The notes under the pieces are model-generated. The model was not told the origin of the DNA. It made no database searches and saw only the letters and a program-made list of their open reading frames with translations. A program made the position numbers and the translations under genes. From Apostichopus japonicus (Eukaryota > Echinodermata > Holothuroidea > Aspidochirotida > Stichopodidae), in contig NC_092575.1 in the NCBI RefSeq assembly GCF_037975245.1, forward strand, positions 8,090,001-8,154,000: 64,000 bases of DNA, given 5' to 3'. Positions 1 through 14,871 of this stretch are shown one piece after another; position 1 is the stretch's first letter; the number at the start of each line of letters is the position of its first letter.

Positions 1-1255
<1,255 letters not shown>

Positions 1256-1257
<2 letters not shown>

Positions 1258-2100
1258 TATAACTTTATTATATCCCAGGGGAAATTGCATGCTCGCATAA
1301 AAATACATATTTTAAAGAGTAAGAATACAACAAGTAAAATGATAAATTTACAAGTAGAATAAAGGAACGTTTAGAAATAAAAGTTAACAAGTAAGATAGT
1401 TGAAATTGTCAAACATGAAAATGCATAGTCCCAAGCCAAAACAGATATATACAAGAATAGAAAGAGCCTAACGAATGAAAAGGTTGTTATCAAGCCTAAT
1501 GCAATGTGGAATAAAAGATGACTTGTGTCTGTTATTGGCAGAATACGTGAGTCTCATCCGTTCACTACGAGGCATTACTACCACGACAAGATCTGCATAT
1601 AGGGGATGGTTATTGTCGGCAAGTACTGCATTAAGTTTAACTTGAAGAAGACTTTGGTAGGATGAGTCAACCGTTGGCTGATTTTCTCCTAAAATACGAC
1701 AAGCTTGTTTAATAATTGTGTCGATACGTTTTTTATCTTCGCGGCCCATGTTCCCACCCCAGCAAAGAATGCAATATAACCACACTCTGCTAATGACAGA
1801 ATTATAAAACATAGAAAGGATGCGACAGTCAATATCAAACTTATTAAGTTTGCGAAAGCAATACATTCTCGGATTGATCTTTTTAACTAAGTAATCAACT
1901 TGATCATGCCAGGCTAGTTTATCATCCATAACAAAACCCAAATACTTGTGAGTTGATACACGTTCAACTGTTCAACTTTTTGTGATTATTACCTCAATCG
2001 GCCTCAGATTACATTTCCTGAAATCAATTATCATCTCTTTTGTTTTGTTCACGTTGAGTTCTAAAAAATGATCATCGCAATAATCTGTGACATGATATAA
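1256..2100 (-). mobile_element. 3' end of a non-LTR retrotransposon (LINE, CR1/L2/Jockey-like)
   Basis: This minus-strand fragment carries the C-terminal part of a reverse transcriptase ORF (1468-2100) and then about 210 bases of 3' untranslated sequence. The untranslated part ends in an A-rich stretch containing AATAAAG before the TTAC repeats. Ending in a simple repeat rather than poly(A) is typical of CR1/L2-like families. The 5' part of the element is missing: the frame closes at about 2100, as expected of 5'-truncated LINE copies. I cannot name the clade from this fragment alone. No target-site duplication can be examined because the 3' side is the microsatellite. Confidence 0.82.
1468..2100 (-). 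pseudogene. Reverse transcriptase C-terminal fragment, inactivated
   Basis: Reading from 2100 downward, the frame gives DYCDDHFLELNVNKTKEMI followed by IDFRK, the conserved segment after the catalytic palm of non-LTR reverse transcriptases. Next comes KYLGFVMDDKLAWHDQV, the family's YLG..D.KL.W block, and then FRKLNKFDIDCRILSMFYNS of the thumb region. The end, SSFIPHCIRLDNN, resembles the usual LINE ORF2 terminus. A TGA at 1972-1974 interrupts the frame between these blocks, and the polymerase and endonuclease domains are absent, so the copy cannot be autonomous. The YLG block onward stays open for 157 codons, which suggests moderate age. Family membership is established knowledge; the decay is read directly from the sequence. 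Confidence 0.85.
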
Positions 2101-4659
2101 TCATTGTAAACATAACGAATTTTTACTATCATAATTTCATGCTGAAAACAGTTCCCCGTGGAAGTAGTAATGAATCGATAAAAAAAAAAAACACTTGAAA
2201 ACGAATTTACGAGGTAAGCAAGTAGGAGACAAAACAGAGAAAAGAAAGTAAAACTGTACATAAAATGACGGTTTGTGAAGATCTCCTTTGTATTTACAAA
2301 CTGTTCACCGACTGATAGCCCCCATACCTGAGGCGATCTGACATTTCATACCAATCGAAGTCACGTGAAATTTATTTTGTAAAACTTCCTTATAATGTTC
2401 GTTCTTATTTTAAATTTTTTTAAAGAACTGACGATTCGAAGAAAACAAATCATGACACAAAATGGAACAGAAGTTAGGCTGAGAGGTGGATTATGAGTTT
2501 AAGAGGCTTACAAACCTACAAATAACCGAATTGGGGCATTCTTCAATCTTGCTTGATATACAGTATAACATAGAACTGCATTTGTTTGTACACTAGAGAA
2601 ACTTGATCTTGAAATCATATATGTCAGCTAATAACATGCCTGCGTGTATGGTTCCGAATTGTTTGTTTTCCGTACCCAGGGACTTGGACCGTTTAGTTAA
2701 GTGGCAGCTCCCTGCAAGCTTGGATCAAGTCCGGGTCACGCGTACATACAAACTAGAGTGTAACGCTATGGAAATTCACCGCATGCAGACAACGTATCAT
2801 TCCATCCTTTTTCTAATTAATGATCATTTTTACTAAAACTTGACCCCGAATGTGTATATCCTGTTGTAGACACAGCCTGACCTTGCTTTAACCTAACAAA
2901 ATAGTAGCAAATTTATATACAACGTTTAACGTAAGGCGAACAGCAAAGCAAACCAAGCCATCCGTCTGTGTAATTAATGCGAAATAATATCCAGGGATAT
3001 TAATTGTAGTGATCTCGCCAAAGAGATTCCATACGCCATTGGCGCCGAACACGTTATACGGACTGATGCGCGGGAAAAGGTTCTGTTTTAATGGCGACAA
3101 ATGTGCTTCTCTTTTAAACAAAAACAACCTTTAATTTCGTTCTGATTAAATTTAGTTGACAATAAAAGCTGAAGTAAGGCTAAACCATATTGAAGGGCAG
3201 AAGGATGCACAGATTTTGGTGACGTATTTCTTGCACTGTGAAGTTATAACCATGCGTGTGTGCTAGTTTCTTATTATAACGAAATAACGGACTCGGGTTG
3301 AGCTATACGTGAAAGTAAAGTCAAGGTAGACTCGTGCACGCACATCAGGGTTGACCCGATGTGACGTCATCTGCCCGTGTAAGACATGTAATTAAAGGAA
3401 CATATCGATTTAGAAGAACTGTTAAACGTAATTAGTTGTCATCGATTAGCTTTTTGCATTGATTTTAGTGCACATGCGAATAATTGTTAGTATCTCCCTT
3501 TTTTTTTTTATAAAGACAATTTTTTATTTCAAGACAAGTTTGAAGCCGCAAAATAACGAACCCCAAAAATGAATTGCAAGTTATCGCCTAATGTTGTGAA
3601 CTAAAGTGCCTGATTTCAAAACTGTAATTTGGCGCGGTCTCAATGAACGGGCGGACGAAAGAATGACTGATTAGATGGAAGGTTGGAGGGATGGTCAGAG
3701 AAATAGACGAATGAATGTATGAATAACTGGATTGATGAAATTATGAATAAATTGATGAATAAATGATGGAAAAAAGGTCAGAGAACGAAAGCACAAGTGG
3801 ATCTGTGATTTTTTTGCTGTAATGGAAAACCAATTCTTCTTTTGTAGGCCTATTTCTGAAAATCATTTCAGTTTTACCGAGAGACTGTATGCTACAATAT
3901 TTTGATGGTTTGATATGATATTATAATTGTATAGTATATTTTCTAGAATGATTTATAAATTTATTTGCCGTTCAAACATCTTACCTTCATAAATTCCAAA
4001 CTATACCGTATACCTATACATATAACTATATCTGACATTCAGGGTCCCTCCGCAATCATTGCCTACCCAGCGTTCCAAGAAGTAATCACTTACACTCAAT
4101 CATTTTCTCGCGTGGTAACTTATGCGTATAGTAATTAAACTGGTATTACACGTTATAGTCAATGCCACGGCTAAGATTGTGATAAGCAATGCCAACACGG
4201 TAAGTGAATGGTTAATGAAAGAAGAAAGAACAATTTATGATCATAGTAAGATAAGCCGACAAACTTCCACTTCGTTAATTTGTATTGTCTTTTTTAAAGG
4301 TTGTTGATATAAATTATGCAATCGTGGCTTAAAGCAATTGATTGGGTATGGTTAATGATCCGTTAATCGACATGTAGACTTGCAGCAGATAATTCCGTGC
4401 TCGGTTTAAGGTATAGCGACGAACAGCAGTATCAACAAATGAATTAAATTTCAACAAAACAGATATTTTTAAGACATTTTGGTTCACAGCAACCGTTTCT
4501 TCATGAGAGATGAGCTATTTTATGTTAGTCTGTTGGAAAACACCATTTCGCATAGGAAATGCAAAAGAGTAGTCTGCTTAGGATGTTCGTCTATACCACG
4601 TGCACGCTGTGTCTTGATCAGCAATGTACTTCTATAATAATATTACTACTATAATAATA
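2101..4659. other. Unassigned AT-rich sequence
   Basis: I see no supportable gene. A loose GAAT/GATG/TGAA-rich patch at about 3650-3770 looks like a degenerated tetranucleotide repeat. Short open frames on both strands lack recognisable motifs. Confidence 0.6.
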
Positions 4660-4929
4660 TTTAGTGGATAAGCAGTTTGCTAACAGTTTTTGTTTCATTT
4701 TGATTTTCACCTGCTCTGTTACTGTATCCCTTCTGTTGATCCTCCTTATCTATTTTGCATTCGTATTTTTGTGTTTATTTTGTGCTTGTATTTGTACCTT
4801 GTAGTTTATGTTACTTGTCATTCAGCCTCTGAGGAAGAACCTGCTAAAATCGAAAAGTCAGGCTCACTTACTTGTACACATTCTCTTACGCAGGCTCTTT
4901 AGTGGATAAGCAGTTTGCTAACAGTTTTT
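4660..4929. mobile_element. 206-bp insertion flanked by perfect 32-bp direct repeats
   Basis: The sequences at 4660-4691 and 4898-4929 are identical over 32 bases (core TAGTGGATAAGCAGTTTGCT). They bracket 4692-4897. The insert is T-rich next to the left repeat, so it has an A-rich end if read on the minus strand, as a retrotransposed piece would. Near 4826 its plus strand holds CCTCTGAGGAAGAACCTGCT followed by AAAATCGAAAAGTCAGG. That arrangement resembles the conserved tail seen in many Penelope-like and related retroelements. A long target-site duplication is the simplest explanation. A local tandem duplication with later divergence is less likely, because the segments outside the repeats do not match. 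Confidence 0.6.
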
Positions 4930-7900
4930 ATATATTTTATTATAATAATATTTCAAATGAGGATCGATAATATATGAATCCTGGTCGAAATGAGAACGTT
5001 TGGAGGATCAGGGAGATATTCGAACGGTGTTTCTATGTGACGTCATACTTCTACGCCATCGCATATAATTGACTACGCAACCCCTCACATGTCTTTTGCA
5101 CGTGTAACCCTATAGCTTTTATTATATGTAATATTTTATATGAGATTACCATATACTGACCCTTGAATACCTACTGTTCAGCAACCTGCAACTCACAAAA
5201 GACAAGACCCCATGAGTGATACTTTGGGAGTTGAACATGTGGTACACAACTAAGCTATATTTATGTGGACTTTGCTATTCTAATGTTCCTTAGATTTTAT
5301 TTGAGTTTAAATAACATTTCAAGAGTTTCCTTGTCCTTCAGGGCGATCTGAATTGCTTCATGAAACTGTGACGCATTTCCCTTACTGGATATACCTTCCC
5401 GTATTTTTGTTTTATTTTCTTAACGGTAAATGACGTCACGGTGAACATTGATGAATTAATATCATCTGGAAAAAAATCTTTCCCAAAAATACTAACCACC
5501 TGTTTATTAGTATTTTATCTTTTGTAACTTCTTAAAAACCGCGAGAAGCCATTTTTAACTTGAATTTAGCAAATGATGTCCTCCAATGTTATACGAGGGA
5601 GCTAAGCAGCGTGTAGAAAGCCAACATTACTAAATCAAGTCAGAGATTTGAAGCAAATTAAAAACTTCACATAATGTCATCAGTTGTCCAATGTTTTTAT
5701 ATTAAAAAGTAAAAGTTGATTGGGATCAGGTTCCTTAAAAGTAAAACTTGGGTTAGATCGCAGTTCATTTGAGACAAACATGTTTGCATATAATCAGTCG
5801 TGTATATGAAATATATAGATATTTAATACGCCAAAAACAAATATATCGAGAGTTACAATCTCTATTTCTCTCTATTGATCACTATACAACATTGGCATCA
5901 CCAATTATTACCGTCATATATGTATTTCACAGGACGTAAACTTTAACTAATGCGTAATGGGGATATTTACCTTAATTTCATATCAAAATCTTATCGTACC
6001 GCGAAAAACGATTAAGTCCTGGATAAACAAAACCAATTAACCTATATGTATAAGTGAAAACTGATAATATGATGTATGTATTTTATTTTCTCCCTCGAGT
6101 AATTGGTATGATATTATGATACCTTTAGGCTTGAAATTAGGTTTTGTTTCATTACTTCTTGTATACATATTAGGATAAATAGGTACAATTATAGATCATT
6201 AGACTCATTGTGTTGCTTTTATAACTGGTAACGGGTTTGATCAGGTCTTTGTATGATTCAAGGAGTGGTTCTTTTCTCACTTCATTTTTTGTTATGCATG
6301 TACGGATTTACAGATGTATTACCTCCATAACGCAGCTATCTATAATAATTTACAGCTGATAAACAGGACCATAACTTACCATAAACTATACTCTAAGATA
6401 CATTAAATGTTTTACGTTATGTGTGCATCACTCTTTATTTCTCTCAAAGTGATGATCACGTGCATACTTAAAAGGAACCAAAAAGATATTACTTCCAAAA
6501 CAGAAAAAGGAATTCAAAATTACTTTAACTTTACTAATATTCATGAGGATTGATCACAACTTTGTTTTTCGGAAACTTGACAAAAATTTGTACAAAATGT
6601 TCCCTTTAATGACCATATTGAAGAGGACGATATCAATAATAGTCTATACCTTTCTTGATTTATCTTCTTCAACTTTACGAGACAATTTAGAATTTCAAGT
6701 AGACGAGATATCCATTCGTATACAAACAATAAATGGTATAGAAATTCAACATATTGCTGAATTGAGCTCAGAAAATGGAAAGAGATTTAGTATAAGAAAT
6801 TACCACGTTTCAACATATAGACACTTAAAAAGTTTATGCGGACCTAAATACCATGAGTCTACAGTAGAAAAAGGAAAAGGAAATTGTGTTGCATTTAATG
6901 GTTTACAATTTTACACAAAGACAATGCTCTCTGCAACCTCTCGGCAGGTTGTCACGATATTTTTCTTTTTAACTTGAAGGAAAAAACCTACTCTAAGAAT
7001 TATCCAAATTTTCTAAACAGTTGCTTTGGTTTTAACAATGTACTTGAAATCCTTACATAATCTAACCGGCACACTCTCAGTGTATACTTACAATACGGAC
7101 CAGTGTATTCATCTACCTAAGATCACATTCATCCACATCTGTGCAGTAAACACTCTATGCCTTTAAAGTTTACCGTTACTCACGGAGTAAAACAATCCAC
7201 ACTCGAGTTTCATTTTGATTTCCAGAAACGCACAGTACAGCTTGTATGTGTAAAATAATCGCTTATTCTTCCTCAAAGTCTTCGGTAACCTTGCAATAAT
7301 CAGCTAGCGACCTGTTTTCCGCTCTAGATTTTCATTTAAAATCCAACACTCAATATACTATTTGCCCCAGGCAAATTTGAAACAAAATATCAACCGATTT
7401 CTGGAGGGAAGGTTGAGGCCTCTTAACCTCGACTAAAACTACATTTTCACCATTTTCGAAACGTTTCACATTATCTTATGATCATTTGATGCTTAAACCA
7501 TAGATATATATTTATGGTCCTTACTAGATATTCACAAAATCATATTTATGAAAGGCAACAACGCACATAAAAACCAGCGCCGTTTCTTGATAGAGTTAAT
7601 CGGCATAATGCAATGTCAGCCTATTATTGTTATTATCAGAACTGGTTTGGTTTTCCGTTTAGAATTATTTCCATTTTATCTGACATTCTGCAATCTAATG
7701 AATTTCTAATTCATTTGTTTATAAACAGATATCCGAATGACGCTTTCTTGCATTATCACGTGACCTTCTCGGAAACTGCATGACCTCATTGGATATCATA
7801 TCTCAGTGTCGATGGTTATAATCTAGAACAAAGTTGGGGAATAAATAAACAGCAAATAAAAGTATAACAAATGACAAAATTATAACCACATGTAATCGTT

Positions 7901-10900
7901 GGGTTTGGTTTACGGGTTGACGAAAAATAACCGATAAGGAGAGAAAATAGACGGAAGATAGAAACGTTCGGAGTGAATGAGCAAATGGTGCTCAAACAGA
8001 AGCAACCATGCAAAAGAGGAGGGATTCGGAACACTGGTGCTAAGAACCATAAAATATGTGTATTCTATGAGAGTGTCGCTATACGTGAAGTATATTCACA
8101 AGTTGCATGAAGAAGGAATAAGACGTTAAATTCGAAAGGTTTGAAAATGTGAGCATGCATTTCTTAAAAGTACCATGGTAACATTACGGAACCTCTTAGG
8201 TGAGAGGATTTTTTTGCAAGAACATGGATTCATCGATGCATGAAGACCATTGGTCCTCAGAACATTGATATGATAAACACCTAACCTTGTATATCTGTTA
8301 AATCTGGTCTCATATTCTTTATTCATCTAATGTCCATGTACATCACATAATCCCAACATAAAGTAATAAACCACTTGACAAGTCGCATCCGCAGATTCTC
8401 TGATATATTTATAGGAATACTGTTAAGTTGCGTACAGCTCTACGATCTTATGTGCTCAAACATGTTTTCCAAAATGTCGTCCTTCCAAGAAGTTTATTAT
8501 TATGGATTCAGCAACTGCAAATCATTCCTGATATCTTCTAGAGCTCTTTGGAGTAACGAGCTGCGAGTCGTGCGCGAATAAGCGTGAAAATCGTACCATC
8601 GATGTGAACACAAACGCCAGGTGATTTGGGGTGTGAACCAAGTTCAATATGCCCGCGCTTCCCGGTCATGCGGAAGAGGATTTTATAAGATTCTTGAAAA
8701 GTGTATGCTCGAAAAACTGAAAGCACCAAGGGAACAACCTAGCGGGTTAATCGGTTGTGAGCGCTAGCGGGAAGCTACGACAGAGTGAGGGGCCTAACGG
8801 TTTATAAAGGAGAGAGCGAAAGGTGGAAGCACAAATAGATTTGTTAGCCACGACTCTTGGTAATCAGCATCTCCTACTATAGTTGGGAAGGGAGATGACA
8901 CAAGTTGGCAAGATTCGTGTTAATTCAAAGAGCTGAGAGAACAGGTGGTTGGGGAGAGGAGAGAATATTATTAGCCAGCCGCATTGACAGGACTCAAGTA
9001 AAAACGAATTAGGCTCTTACAGTGAAGGATGAAAGGAGACTTACAGGTATCGATTAAAAACAAAGCTGTTTAATTTCTCATTAACGCTCGGGGCAGAGGA
9101 AATGACACGAAATGTAGGAAGATTGCCCTACAGGATTCAGGGGTAAAACCTGTTGCAAAATGGTGAGATGAGTTAAGCTGTGATGTATATTATGAATGTT
9201 TGAGACGCAAAGTAACATTAAGAGAGGATGTTATATCTGCGGGGGGAAGGAATTCACATCAATTTACTTGCGATGAGCGGGTTGCTCAGCTGGATAATGA
9301 GAACATTGCATACGTTCATCAAATTACTTAGAACGCTGGTTTTAGATTTGTTGAATGATCAGTTAACAGAGTGTAGCGAAATGGTTTAATATTACCACCG
9401 CGGAAAACACGAGATTCAGTCCGTGTAGTTAACCGTTGTTAGGAATGTTTGCATATGTAATCATTTATGAGAAATGATTTTCTAATCAGGGAACAGTTAC
9501 CGATAGAAAAACTGACAAGGGAATGTAGGAGGGTTTGGATGAATTGACTATCTAGGAGTTTAGTGTTACAGCATAGCATTGATTAAGGAGAATTAGTCAA
9601 AAGACTATAATAAACCTTGCAACAACAACAACACAATTTTCGCAACCATTGTGGATAACGTATATGTTAGAGGATTCTATAAGGATATATTGAGGGATTT
9701 ATTTTGTTCCAATGGGAAATCTGAAATCTGAAACGCTCCTTCATATTCTAGACTGAAGGCTTGAACAAGTTTAAAAATAGCATCACAGATCCAACAGTGC
9801 TTGAACTTGAATGTTCATTATTCATTCATTTCATTAGTTTCATTGATATAGCATAGCTGGTCACTAAAATGACATTAGACATTGGTCAATCGTGGCGCTA
9901 GGTATAGCCTTACAGTCATATTTTGACCATGAAAATATCAATAGGGGAAAAAATGGAAATAAGAAAAGATTTCACCGCCTCCTAGTGGCACTGTGACATC
10001 ACGCTTTGGAGAGTTGGCAGCTCCTGCACATGACTTTGGAAAGGGTGAATTGACGAAAGAGAGAAGTTAACAAGAACCCATGCACTGATTTATTAACCGA
10101 ATTGACAAACATTTCCGAGGACTTCTTCTTATCTAGGATTACGTTTCTCTGTGTTTTTGTAGGAGTCACGTGCAGAGCGTGGTCCACCTTGTGATTCTTA
10201 TATCTGCAGTTAGAATGGTAAAGAGATCAAGAGAATTTGGTCCCTTAAGGCAATTTTTCTCTCTCGCTTGGGTCATTCTGTGTATAAAATTGCATTCGAT
10301 ATTATCTTACCATATTATGCAGAAGTACTCACTCTTATTTTTCCAGGGTTTTGCACATTGGTGTGAATATCTATTTAATATCAGTGAAGTCCGTGGCACT
10401 GTAATTCTGTGGTGGTCAAGACACTTTTTTAATCTGCGCAGAGTATATTATTCCAAAGAACGTCTTGAAATAAATCAATTGAATAAACCTTTGCGTTTTG
10501 AAAGCATTTGCCCAAAATTTCACTCTGGGTCAAATAAGGTGGGCTGGAAGTGGAGCAGAAGAGACCTACATAAAGTACAAATGACAAAATAACAAGGGAG
10601 AAGAAGATGAAGAAAAAAGCAGGCGAGGAAACGAGATCAGTAAAAATGATTTTTTTTTTCTTTTGTCTTCTGCAGCAAATTGGCAACACGTATAGAGGTT
10701 AGAACCTATTGTCGATCCCAAGCATAACCTATATCAATATAGTGATTAAAGATGATTTTAATAGCGGTAGTAAGATACTACAGGACGCCGTCCATTTTTA
10801 AAGGATATTTTTTAAATATAATCCTTTGAACGACTGAGATCCATCTCTTAAATTGTTTGGAATATTTAGACTAACGCACAGACCATCAGGTCATATCATC

Positions 10901-12099
10901 GAAAGCAACACAAAACTCAGTGAGAAAACCTAAGACATTTATGGCTACAAATGACATGCAATACAAGGTAAAGGACAAATGATGTCGAATATATCATCCA
11001 AAGGTGATGTGTTGTTTAAATGAAGTGAAAAGAAACTGTATTGATTACGTAATTAGAATTTATATGATAGATTAAAAGTAACATTTAGACCTGCAATGAG
11101 GAGCTTACGTCATCAAGTTAGCCTTAAAGGAGCATTCTAAGATATAACATATTTTAAAGGTGAATATTATGAAAACTGAGATATCCATAGCACTTTTATT
11201 TATTTATTTTTTTCTTGGAATATGACATAACACGACTAAAATTCTTCCCAAAGTCATAATTTAAATGATAGTTAGCTATGATTAAGGAAGACTGCATCAA
11301 ATAAAGGCAGAACCTGGAACAGAATAATGTATGGACATGTGTCATAACCTGAAATGACCGTTTGTACTCACACAATGTGTGTGACCTTGTCTTAATATAC
11401 GCAACATTAAATCTCTGAACTTAACATATCAATTTTCCGTGGACGATTTACAAGGTTAAACTACTAAAGCACCTTTCAGTGATGTAAATATTGTATATAA
11501 GTTACCTTTCGTTATATGACTTTATATAAATATATTCCCGGATCTATTTTACTTTCATCGAACGTAAAGAGTCTAAAAAGGGAGATAATTAACTTTCACT
11601 ACATATCAAGGTTACACTGGAAACCATATAAAAAATCCCCAAGAGATCAGGTTAGTGCAACCTCCAATGAACCTTATATAATATCATTAACTCATGTAGG
11701 AAAATTTATCTAATTATTTTCACAAACCGTTAAGTTTCTGTTAAAACAGTAATTGATAGTTTAGATTGACACTATGCATGGTTTATTCTTGAAGTTGAAA
11801 GGGGGCAAGGTTTTTAAAAGTATTATTCCCAACATTCAGCTTAAAATGATATCTTTTGACGTTACCTGCCTAATCTCCTTAAATTTGTTCATCTGATTCA
11901 AGTGATAGCGTCTCCTTGTTCTTGTGAGTTGTAGCCATCCTCAATAATCCAACTTGTTGCCGAGGAATGAAATTGAAACAATATTATATTTTTGAGAAAC
12001 ACTCTGTGTAATACTGGGAGACGTAGTTTTGTGTAAATACAAGGTCATGTCAAGTTCAAGGGATATTTTTAGTTATTCTTAGCATTGGTTGGCAGCCCG
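4930..12099. other. Unassigned sequence, no supportable gene
   Basis: The stretch is AT-rich with ordinary complexity. A 144-codon frame at 6543-6977 and a 140-codon frame at 10170-10592 have no recognisable domain, and both overlap antisense frames. The 8.6-9.3 kb part is purine-biased on the plus strand. I see no RNA gene or tandem array. Confidence 0.55.
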
Positions 12100-12590
12100 C
12101 CAGAATCAGTAGTTGTTGTTGATAGAATCTACGCGTTGTTGTGCGTCTTTCTGCGTACGTTATGTGCGTGACATGATATTATATTTGCATACATTTGCAT
12201 TGAGCTGTGCGCGATCGATTGGCTTATCCAATCAAGAGTTATTATTATTATCGCTTTCGGCACTTCAGCCAATCAGCTGAGTGTGCCGCCATGCTGGCTC
12301 ATTCCAGTTTGCGTGACTTCAAAGACGCATATTTTCATATTCGAGAGTTCTCAGTTAGTCTTTGTCCCGTAAGGACGTTTTGTTTGAGTTCTCATTTCTT
12401 TAGGACCTTTATCGTTACACCATTTCAAGTTTCATCGCATCTATTGTTCTCAATTTTGAATCCGAACACTACAATAAAGTTTATCACAAGAACAAAAGTA
12501 TCCGATTCGTCTCCTGAACTGTTTCCTCTATAATCTCTATATTTCGGACTTAACCCTCGGCAGAATAATCTCGTGTAAGGCGCCACGATA
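12100..12590 (+). mobile_element. LTR-like segment, possibly a solo LTR
   Basis: The segment has the layout of a retroviral-type promoter and terminator. CCAAT boxes occur at about 12228 and 12269, and an AATAAAG polyadenylation signal lies at about 12473. A GT/T-rich stretch follows, and AGGCGCCACGATAACC at about 12579 resembles the junction between an LTR and a primer-binding site in Gypsy or BEL elements. No gag or pol frame follows, so a solo or truncated LTR would be the reading. I could not define TG...CA ends or a target duplication, so boundaries are approximate. The 108-codon frame inside (12207-12533) looks like a chance reading of this sequence. Confidence 0.3.
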
Positions 12591-14838
12591 ACCTGACAAG
12601 AGTTCAACTAAAACTCCTTATAATACCAACGTAATATCCATTGGTCACTGATACCCTATACTCGTAATGTTTACACGCTACTGTACGATTTAAGCTCACT
12701 GGAATAGATTAATGTTTATACGTGATGTCATAAATTATGATTGATTTATATGGTTCTGCTTTTGTTAGATTATAACAATGGCGTATTAACTAACCTGGAC
12801 CGACTATGTCAACCAGGAGACGCGCTAAAAACGTACGAAGGGTCATGTAACGTGCTCCCTTGTATACGCACTCAGCTCTAATAGTACTCCTTGAATGTAT
12901 ATTCTACAACAACTAATGTCCTGATCTCATAGCAACCACGTTCCTTGTGAAGCTATGCGACCATTTTAATCTAGCTCAGTGTATACATTTTTCCAATGTT
13001 AACCGCAGTTTTCAATTCCAAACTTGCCGTTTTTAGTATTTTCTTTCAAACAATCGAACTGCAACTGGAACACACGCAGATTTTCACGACTGTATACAAA
13101 TGTATACATGCAAGAGGCAGACGACAGGACTCGTGTTCCTTAGCAACACATGTCTACTTGCAGTTTTGTACGTAACATGATGATAGGAGTAACTGCCGTA
13201 TGCAATCTATAACACTCTGACAATGGATGTTCGAATAATAGCAAGGGTCCATGCAGATCAAGCTTTTTATGAGAAGGAAAGTAAATCTCAACAACGTTAC
13301 TATCCAAACATAAGTTAATATTTCTCATATTATCCTGTCATATAGTGGGTCCTTGTGTCTACGGAACGCTAATCATTTCGAACTGACAAAGGATTAAACT
13401 TTTATGGTAGTAGCACCTGGCAGCACGTCACATGACCCCCCCCCCCCAATGGTTGAATGACTGTGGAGTTAGAGTTCAAGGTCATTTTAATTCGATGGAA
13501 TAGAAGAATAGAGGGCGCAGGGATGTAATTTTTTTCCTTAGTCGAATACTAAAGCTTTGTTGACAGTATGGCAGTACACATTGAGTATATCTTATCGGGA
13601 AGGGGTGCTATCCTGAAAGTTGAAACCCTTCCTGGACTCCATCAATGACAGTGTAACTTAATACTAACTCAAAGTCATGCACGTATAATCATCTTTGGTA
13701 GATAGCTTCTTCAGCACGACGTAAAAAGTCGGTGCCACATGCACGCTTTATCAATAAAATAGTCAAGTTTATGTAAGGCCAAATAAATTTGGCACTGGAA
13801 TGCTAAAAGTAACGTGCCTTCCCAATACTCTTAGATGTGATAAAGAAAATGTAGGCTTTGACAAATAGAAAGCCTTGTAGTAATGTATCACGTCTTCAAG
13901 ATGTTTATCCCATTCGTTGACGTTAGGCTCGTTCAAAGATTAAAATTTGAGTAATAGTAAGCGACTGTATACTGATGTGCAGATATTCATTCTTGCTAAT
14001 GACTCCTTCTTTGACAGAATCGAGTATTTGACTTCAGGTTCGTCTGGGAAAAGGAAGTAGGGAAACGATAAGTTACAGAAACATGTCTAAGGTTTACTTT
14101 AGGAAAAGCTCACGATATTCAGCTGTTTGGCAGGCCAAATGGATAAACGATTAGTCAGATGTACAATGACTGAAGCCGGGATGGGATTAATACATTGGAT
14201 ATTGATTTGTCGTACATTAGGCCAAAAATTCGAAGTGTAATATGTATATCTATGTAGTGTTTTCATATTCATCTGTATTACGTAACGCTGTAGCCCTACG
14301 CGTGTATATATGGTAAAGGATTGTCTCGCAAACCATTGCGAGAAAACTCGTATACATACAGGTTAAAGATTGATGTAGTCAAATGGCTAGCAACCCTTGG
14401 TTATTCAGCTTCGAATAGGGCTCAAGTAATAATCTTAGCTTGGATATCAAGACGTACGTGAAGGGAAGAACCGTATATAAGATTATGTCATTTGCCAAAA
14501 TAGTATTGAACGAAAGACTTCAATTGAAAAACAAGTCAAAGGGCCTCTTGACAAGTTGAAGATATTCAAATATTTACAGGAAAGGGATGAAAGTTAAATT
14601 AATGCTACGTCCAATGCGTATAGTGTCTGATTTTACTATCCCCACCTCTCCCCCGCCCCTCCCCCCCCCCCCACGCTACTGCTTTACTTACCATATAACC
14701 ATAATGAACATAATGAATAATTGCACCCTCATAAAGTATGAACTATATATCTCGAAAGAGATACTTTGAGCAGACTTTATGTTAATGAAATGGAGGTAAA
14801 CAACAAAGGCAAATGAACATATTTATAATTGAATTCGT
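12591..14838. other. Unassigned sequence with C homopolymers
   Basis: No supportable gene. It includes a run of about 13 C near 13436 and a C-rich tract near 14640-14672. The remainder is unremarkable AT-rich sequence. Confidence 0.55.
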
Positions 14839-14871
14839 AGTGAGTTGGAAAATCAAGAACAGTGAAAAAAC

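Noticed and set aside
6543-6977. 144-codon plus-strand open frame
   Set aside because: No recognisable motif, no splice or promoter context, and an antisense frame overlaps it; length is reachable by chance in 64 kb of six frames.
9285-9450. tRNA-like boxes (TAGCGAAATGGTT and GATTCAGTCC)
   Set aside because: No acceptor or T stem can be formed around them.
10170-10592. 140-codon plus-strand open frame
   Set aside because: Composition is that of translated AT-rich DNA, no domain is visible, and an 86-codon antisense frame overlaps it.
12207-12533. 108-codon open frame
   Set aside because: It reads across the CCAAT and AATAAA region of the LTR-like segment and is better explained by it.
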